A stretch of DNA of 9,993 bases from Verrucomicrobiota bacterium. GTDB taxonomy: Bacteria > Verrucomicrobiota > Verrucomicrobiia > Limisphaerales > JAEYXS01. Where the stretch lies: the NCBI GenBank assembly GCA_023431185.1, contig JAEYXS010000062.1:1-9993 (forward strand), given 5' to 3'. Under the pieces are notes generated by a model. It had not been told where the DNA came from. It worked only from the letters and a program-made list of their open reading frames with translations, and ran no database searches. The translations under genes and the position numbers were made by a program. Positions 7,015-9,993 of the stretch are shown here, piece by piece (positions within the stretch are counted from its first letter, which is position 1; each line of letters starts with the position of its first letter).

Positions 7015-7094
7015 CAATCGGCCAAACGTCCAATTCTCTTGTGTATCGCATAAAACCCCCGCAAAATGAACCTGTTACCATAAAAGGATTCCCG

Positions 7095-7598
7095 ATGCAG
7101 GGCCACCAACCACCTCCTTATGCCGGCGTGATTCTGCTCCTGTTCATTTTTGCTTTTGCCTGGGTGGTGTTTTCAATGGTTTGGCGAATCATCCGCCACC
7201 ATCGTAAAGGCATCAAATTCCCTAAACTCAGCGCCGACCAAGAGCGCTACCACGAAGATTTTGCCTCAGGCTATTCAGACCGTCACCGGCTTGGTTTCTT
7301 GAAAGGCGGAGCAAGTCGTTTCCTTAGAATCACTGTGACCGAAGATGAAGTATGGCTCCGGACATTCTTTCCATTTACCGCGTTCGCTTTGGATTTCGAT
7401 TTGGAGCATCGAATCCCCAAATCATCCATAGTAGCCCTGCAAGAAGTACCTGGATTGTTTCGTCCCGCAATCGAACTGAAATTCAGAGACTCAGCGGGCC
7501 TATTGCATAACATTCAACTCTACGTAAACCAGCCCACAAAATTCATGCACGCTGTTCAAACTCAAACGGCTGGAACCCCTCCCCCGCTCCCCGCTTAA
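7095..7598 (+). CDS. Hypothetical single-pass membrane protein
   Basis: A 167-residue protein that I do not recognise. After a short polar N-terminus (QGHQPPPY) there is one hydrophobic helix at about residues 9-33, followed by a basic stretch (RHHRKGIK), so the remainder is probably cytoplasmic by the positive-inside rule. The soluble part (about 45-155) alternates hydrophobic and charged residues as a beta-rich domain would, with phrases such as FLRITVTEDEVWLRTFFPF and PAIELKFRD that look like a small membrane-anchored PH-like or sensor domain (weak impression). The tail is Pro-rich (TPPPLPA). The ATG at 7095 has a strong AAAAGGA site with 6-nt spacing. The same frame is open back to an ATG at 6948, but that would overlap the start of lpxC-fabZ and its promoter. 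It is transcribed divergently from lpxC-fabZ and followed by an intrinsic terminator. Confidence 0.75.
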   Translation: MQGHQPPPYAGVILLLFIFAFAWVVFSMVWRIIRHHRKGIKFPKLSADQERYHEDFASGYSDRHRLGFLKGGASRFLRITVTEDEVWLRTFFPFTAFALDFDLEHRIPKSSIVALQEVPGLFRPAIELKFRDSAGLLHNIQLYVNQPTKFMHAVQTQTAGTPPPLPA

Positions 7599-7625
7599 CA
7601 GAACAAGGCAAGGAGTGAAGTTCGC

Positions 7626-7666
7626 AGGGCGAGACGGCTTTTCAGCCCAGTCTCGCCCCTTGTTTT
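7626..7666 (+). terminator. Rho-independent terminator of the membrane-protein gene
   Basis: Stem GGGCGAGAC (7627-7635) pairs perfectly with GTCTCGCCC (7650-7658). An inner GGCT/AGCC stem closes a tttc loop, and CTTGTTTT follows. It starts 28 nt after the stop codon. The reverse complement lacks an equivalent T-tract, so it acts mainly on the plus strand. Confidence 0.85.
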
Positions 7667-7669
7667 CAA

Positions 7670-7699
7670 ATCTATGCCTATCTGTGTGAATCTGTGGCC
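7670..7699. repeat. Three 10-nt repeat units (ATCTGYGnnn family), site 1
   Basis: Three consecutive decamers begin at 7670, 7680 and 7690. Each starts ATCT; the second and third start ATCTGTG, and the third reads ATCTGTGGCC before an A-rich run. The same layout recurs at 9716-9770. It lies between the terminator at 7626-7666 and the 3' end of the DUF1015 gene, and looks like a dispersed intergenic repeat rather than coding sequence. Confidence 0.55.
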
Positions 7700-7714
7700 A
7701 AAAACTTCCCCATC

Positions 7715-7737
7715 ATTGGCCCGCCGGTGCAACCGGC
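7715..7737. repeat. 23-nt palindromic element, copy 2, at the 3' end of the DUF1015 gene
   Basis: Exact copy of 4766-4788, in the same orientation relative to the minus-strand gene it follows. It lies 4 bp past the TAG of the DUF1015 gene. The hairpin core (6-bp stem, 3-nt loop) is identical, but the downstream T-run (AGTTTTTGG) is about 14 nt further on, so termination here would be weaker. Confidence 0.8.
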
Positions 7738-7741
7738 CCGG

Positions 7742-8956
7742 CTAGATCATGTGGCAGAACATCGCGTCGCGCAGCTTCGGCTCGAACCACGTGCTCTTCG
7801 GCGGCATGATGCCACCCGCGTCCGCGATCGTCATCAGATCCTCGATACTCGTCGGGAACATGCTAAACGCGCAGGCGTATTCGCCGCTGTTTACCAGCTT
7901 CTCCAGCTCCGCCGTGCCGCGGATGCCACCCACGAAATTGATCTTCTTGCTCGTGCGTGGATCGTCGATGCCGAAGATCGGCGCCAGCACATACTTCTGG
8001 AGCAGCGTCACGTCCAGCTTCTCGATCGGATCATTCGTCGCCGCGAAGTGCGGACGGAAATGCAACGTGTACCACTGGCCGCCGATGAAGAATCCCAGCT
8101 CATGCTTGCGCGTCGGCTTGGCCGCACCCTTCGGCGTGATGATGAACACCTTGTCCAGCTTCTCCATGAGCTGCGCCGCCGTATTGCCGTTCAATTCCTT
8201 CAAAACGCGGTTGTAAGGCAAAATCTGCATCTGGTTATGAGGGAAGATCACCGTCAGGAACCCGCCGCTGTGCCCTGCCCCCTTGCGCGAAGTGAACACC
8301 CGACCCGCTGCCGCGCTGCGATGATGCCCGTCCGCGATGTAGAGATACGGGATCTTCGCGAACTCCGCCTCGATGAACTTGATCGTCTCTGCGTCATCGA
8401 TCACCCACGCCGTATGCCGCACGCCGTCCTTTGCCGTGATATCGATGTTCGGAGTCTGTGCCGTTTTCTTCGCCACCAGCGCATCCAGTGCTGCCACCGC
8501 CTTGTAAGTCAGGAACACCGGCCCCGTCTGGGAGTTCAACGTCTCGATATGCCGCACGCGGTCATCTTCCTTGTCCGGCCGAGTGAACTCATGCTTCTTG
8601 ATGATCCCATCCAGATACTCCTGGCAGCTCGCCGCCGCCACCAAGCCCGTCTGGCTATGCCCGCCCATGATCTGGCGATACAAGTAGAAGCACGGCTGCT
8701 TGTCCTGCACCAGCGCGCCGCTGTTGATCATCTTCGTGAAATTCTCCAAACCCTTCGCATACACCGGCGCCGAGTAGAGATCCGTGCCCGGCGGCAGATC
8801 GATCTCCGGCTTGCTCACGTGCAAGAAGCTGAGCGGATTCCCCGCTGCCATCTCGCGCGCCTCTTCGGAGGACATCACATCGTAGGGCAGCTCGCAGATC
8901 TGGGCAGCCAGTTCAGGTTTCGGACGCAGCGCAGCAAACGGTTTCAAAGTAGCCAT
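7742..8956 (-). CDS. DUF1015 family protein
   Basis: A 404-residue DUF1015 (COG4198-like) protein of unknown function, probably cytoplasmic: no signal peptide or membrane helix is visible. Family features include PYDV (24-27), NPLSFLHV (40-47), the block HEFTRPDKEDDRVRH (122-136) and the hallmark DGHHRSAAA (209-217). The DGHHR motif recalls the nucleotide-binding motif of ParB/SerK-type proteins, so a kinase- or NTP-dependent activity is conceivable, but that is only a motif resemblance. The start was set at the ATG at 8956 (MATLKPFAALRP), where family similarity begins. The frame runs open to 9139, but those 61 extra residues are Gly/Arg/Glu-rich and look like translated intergenic DNA. It is transcribed divergently from infA and has no strong ribosome site. 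The TAG stop is followed by the shared palindromic element. Confidence 0.94.
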   Translation of the reverse strand: MATLKPFAALRPKPELAAQICELPYDVMSSEEAREMAAGNPLSFLHVSKPEIDLPPGTDLYSAPVYAKGLENFTKMINSGALVQDKQPCFYLYRQIMGGHSQTGLVAAASCQEYLDGIIKKHEFTRPDKEDDRVRHIETLNSQTGPVFLTYKAVAALDALVAKKTAQTPNIDITAKDGVRHTAWVIDDAETIKFIEAEFAKIPYLYIADGHHRSAAAGRVFTSRKGAGHSGGFLTVIFPHNQMQILPYNRVLKELNGNTAAQLMEKLDKVFIITPKGAAKPTRKHELGFFIGGQWYTLHFRPHFAATNDPIEKLDVTLLQKYVLAPIFGIDDPRTSKKINFVGGIRGTAELEKLVNSGEYACAFSMFPTSIEDLMTIADAGGIMPPKSTWFEPKLRDAMFCHMI

Positions 8957-9167
8957 ATTTCTTAAAAATGGACCGCGAACATAGGGACGACAGGGTGGAA
9001 ACGCACGTAAAAAGTCACCCCCAAGTTCAAGCATCCTTCCCTCTTCGCCCCTCCCCTCACCCCTTTTGCCTAGGCGCTCCCACCCCTGTTTCCCTTCAAA
9101 AGGGCTTGATTTCCAACCCCTTTTCATTCCAATAACCAACCGTTATTGCATCAACTCACCTTTTTGC

Positions 9168-9386
9168 ATGGCGAAAGAAGAGCCAATCGAGATTGAGGGT
9201 ACCGTTACCCAAGTGTTACCGGGGACGATGTTTCGCGTCGCCCTCCAGACAGGCCACGAAGTCCTCGCCCACATCTCCGGCAAGATGCGTAAGCACTTCA
9301 TCCGCATTAATGTCGGCGACCGCGTGAACGTCGAGATGTCCCCCTACGACCTAAGTAAAGCCCGCATCACCTTCCGCCACCGCTGA
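9168..9386 (+). CDS. infA: Translation initiation factor IF-1
   Basis: A 72-residue protein, exactly the usual bacterial length, forming one OB-fold (S1-like) domain. IF-1 binds the A site of the 30S subunit and assists IF-2 and IF-3 during initiation. Hallmark segments are all present: MAKEEPIEIEGTV at the start, GTMFRV (about 19-24), AHISGKMRKHFIRI (about 34-47), VGDRV, and SPYDLSKARITFRHR at the end. The start is unambiguous from the family. The region just upstream (AACTCACCTTTTTGC) has no Shine-Dalgarno match, which suggests leaderless-like or SD-independent initiation. It stands alone rather than in a ribosomal-protein operon, divergent from the DUF1015 gene with 211 bp between them. 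Confidence 0.98.
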   Translation: MAKEEPIEIEGTVTQVLPGTMFRVALQTGHEVLAHISGKMRKHFIRINVGDRVNVEMSPYDLSKARITFRHR

Positions 9387-9407
9387 TTCCAACTTCTTCC
9401 TGCACCC

Positions 9408-9440
9408 GTTAGATCGTTAGATTGGTTGAACCGTTGAATC
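9408..9440. repeat. Short degenerate tandem repeat (GTTAGATC / GTTGAATC type)
   Basis: Four units of 8-9 nt follow one another: GTTAGATC, GTTAGATT, GGTTGAACC, GTTGAATC. They begin 21 nt after the infA stop. No hairpin or ORF explains them. Comparable short-period repeats recur further right in the same noncoding stretch. Confidence 0.5.
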
Positions 9441-9489
9441 GCTTCCCGCTTCAACCCGCTTAACTCTTCAACGAACCACCATCCCCAAA

Positions 9490-9516
9490 GTTTGAACTTT
9501 GAGTTTTGAACTTTTA
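9490..9516. repeat. Imperfect 13/14-nt tandem duplication
   Basis: GTTTGAACTTTGA (9490-9502) is followed directly by GTTTTGAACTTTTA (9503-9516), two copies of one unit differing by an inserted T and one substitution. No coding sequence overlaps it. The pattern fits slippage or a simple dispersed repeat. Confidence 0.55.
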
Positions 9517-9715
9517 TAGGCCCGTAGTGCAATTACCCATTCCCCGAAGTGACCTCCCATCCAGTTTGTTCAGTGTGACCCTCCGCAATGGCATCCTGTT
9601 CTGCGGCACTCTAGCCACCAGTCCACACCTCCCGCACCAAACCCCCGCCAGCCACTTCCCTTAACCATCAATGAACTCCCATAACCATAGACAGCGGACT
9701 TTTTCTTTGTTCCCC

Positions 9716-9770
9716 ATCTGCGTTTATCTGCGTCCATTTCACCCCGGCATCCGATGTCGGGGCTGCGGTT
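9716..9770. repeat. Decamer repeat (ATCTGCGnnn family), site 2, split by a hairpin
   Basis: Two full decamers start ATCTGCG at 9716 and 9726. A third is split: AT at 9736-9737 and CTGCGGTT at 9763-9770 together make ATCTGCGGTT. The intervening 25 nt (9738-9762) contain a 9-bp inverted repeat. An A-rich run follows, as at site 1 (7670-7699). Confidence 0.55.
9742..9762. repeat. 9-bp inverted repeat (hairpin) inside the decamer array
   Basis: CCCCGGCAT (9742-9750) pairs with ATGTCGGGG (9754-9762) with one G.T pair and a 3-nt loop. No T-tract follows, so it is not a standard terminator. It fills most of the 25 nt that interrupt the third decamer. Confidence 0.65.
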
Positions 9771-9993
9771 AAACAGAGAACTATGTCAAAGAGCAATGAA
9801 ACCACCCGCCCCCTGTGAAGTGTCGTTTCCTCCCTCCCTACGATTGGGAGTTCCGATTCAGTGTCTGTCCGATGACCAGGCTGGTTCCGCAGTGACTCAT
9901 GGATTCCCCGGTGAGGCATAAAATCCTACGCCCACCGACGTCCAGTTCGCCCTCCAGCTTACGGGCCCCGACCCATACACCCGACCCTCTCAC

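Larger units (their letters stand above)
9387..9993. other. 607-bp noncoding stretch downstream of infA
   Basis: No reading frame here shows protein-like composition, a recognisable motif or a ribosome site. The longest open frames (62 codons at 9344-9532 minus, 83 codons at 9668-9919 minus) run through repeats and low-complexity sequence. The stretch holds three short-period repeats and one hairpin, listed separately; apart from those I see nothing in it. No obvious infA terminator is visible. Confidence 0.6.

Noticed and set aside
6948..7094. Earlier start (6948) for the membrane-protein gene
   Set aside because: It would overlap the lpxC-fabZ start codon and promoter and lacks a ribosome site, whereas 7095 has AAAAGGA at ideal spacing just before a membrane helix.
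7694..8965. 423-codon plus-strand frame opposite the DUF1015 gene
   Set aside because: Arg/His/Leu-rich composition typical of an antisense shadow. DUF1015 on the minus strand has the DGHHR hallmark and normal length.
8957..9139. N-terminal extension of the DUF1015 protein up to an ATG at 9139
   Set aside because: The 61 extra residues are low-complexity and unlike the family, which starts at MATLKPF (8956). The extension would nearly abut infA and consume the promoter region.
7670..9770. CRISPR array
   Set aside because: The repeats are 10 nt or less with no regular 30-40-nt spacers, and no cas genes are present.
9668..9919. 83-codon minus-strand frame in the last noncoding stretch
   Set aside because: It runs through the decamer repeat and hairpin, has no ribosome site and no recognisable motif.

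Overview
The window looks like chromosomal DNA of a Gram-negative bacterium of the Planctomycetota-Verrucomicrobiota group, most likely Verrucomicrobiota. Three things point there: a tandem PSD1 (DUF1549/DUF1553) plus Tat-exported DUF1501 gene pair, a fused LpxC-FabZ protein encoded directly upstream of LpxA, and noncoding gaps rich in short dispersed repeats. The assignment is inference from gene content; no marker phylogeny was possible.

Layout. At 1-3842 (+) lies a two-gene unit: the C-terminal two thirds of a large PSD1-type protein with a CxxCH haem motif, cut or broken at the left edge, then a DUF1501 protein 4 bp downstream. At 3890-4325 (-) is a small module: an 81-residue GIY-YIG nuclease gene between two 34-bp direct repeats (33/34 identical). 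The upstream copy ends 2 bp from the 3' CCA of the tmRNA gene. At 4328-4684 (-) is a complete ssrA (tmRNA) encoding the tag ANEELALAA. At 4788-6966 (-) are lpxC-fabZ and lpxA, 7 bp apart, covering the first committed steps of lipid A synthesis. At 7095-7598 (+) is a single-pass membrane protein of unknown function followed by a clear intrinsic terminator. At 7742-8956 (-) is a DUF1015 protein. At 9168-9386 (+) is infA (translation initiation factor IF-1). The last 607 bp hold no convincing gene but carry several short-period repeats.

The genes are mainly housekeeping functions (outer-membrane biogenesis, ribosome rescue, translation initiation) beside a lineage-typical secreted PSD1/DUF1501 pair. 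No defence system, prophage or large mobile element was found. The least explained material is noncoding: the repeat-flanked GIY-YIG module abutting ssrA; a 23-nt sequence, containing a perfect palindrome, that is identical just after the TAG stops of lpxA and the DUF1015 gene; and a decamer-repeat family at two sites, one of which is split by a 25-nt hairpin-forming segment.
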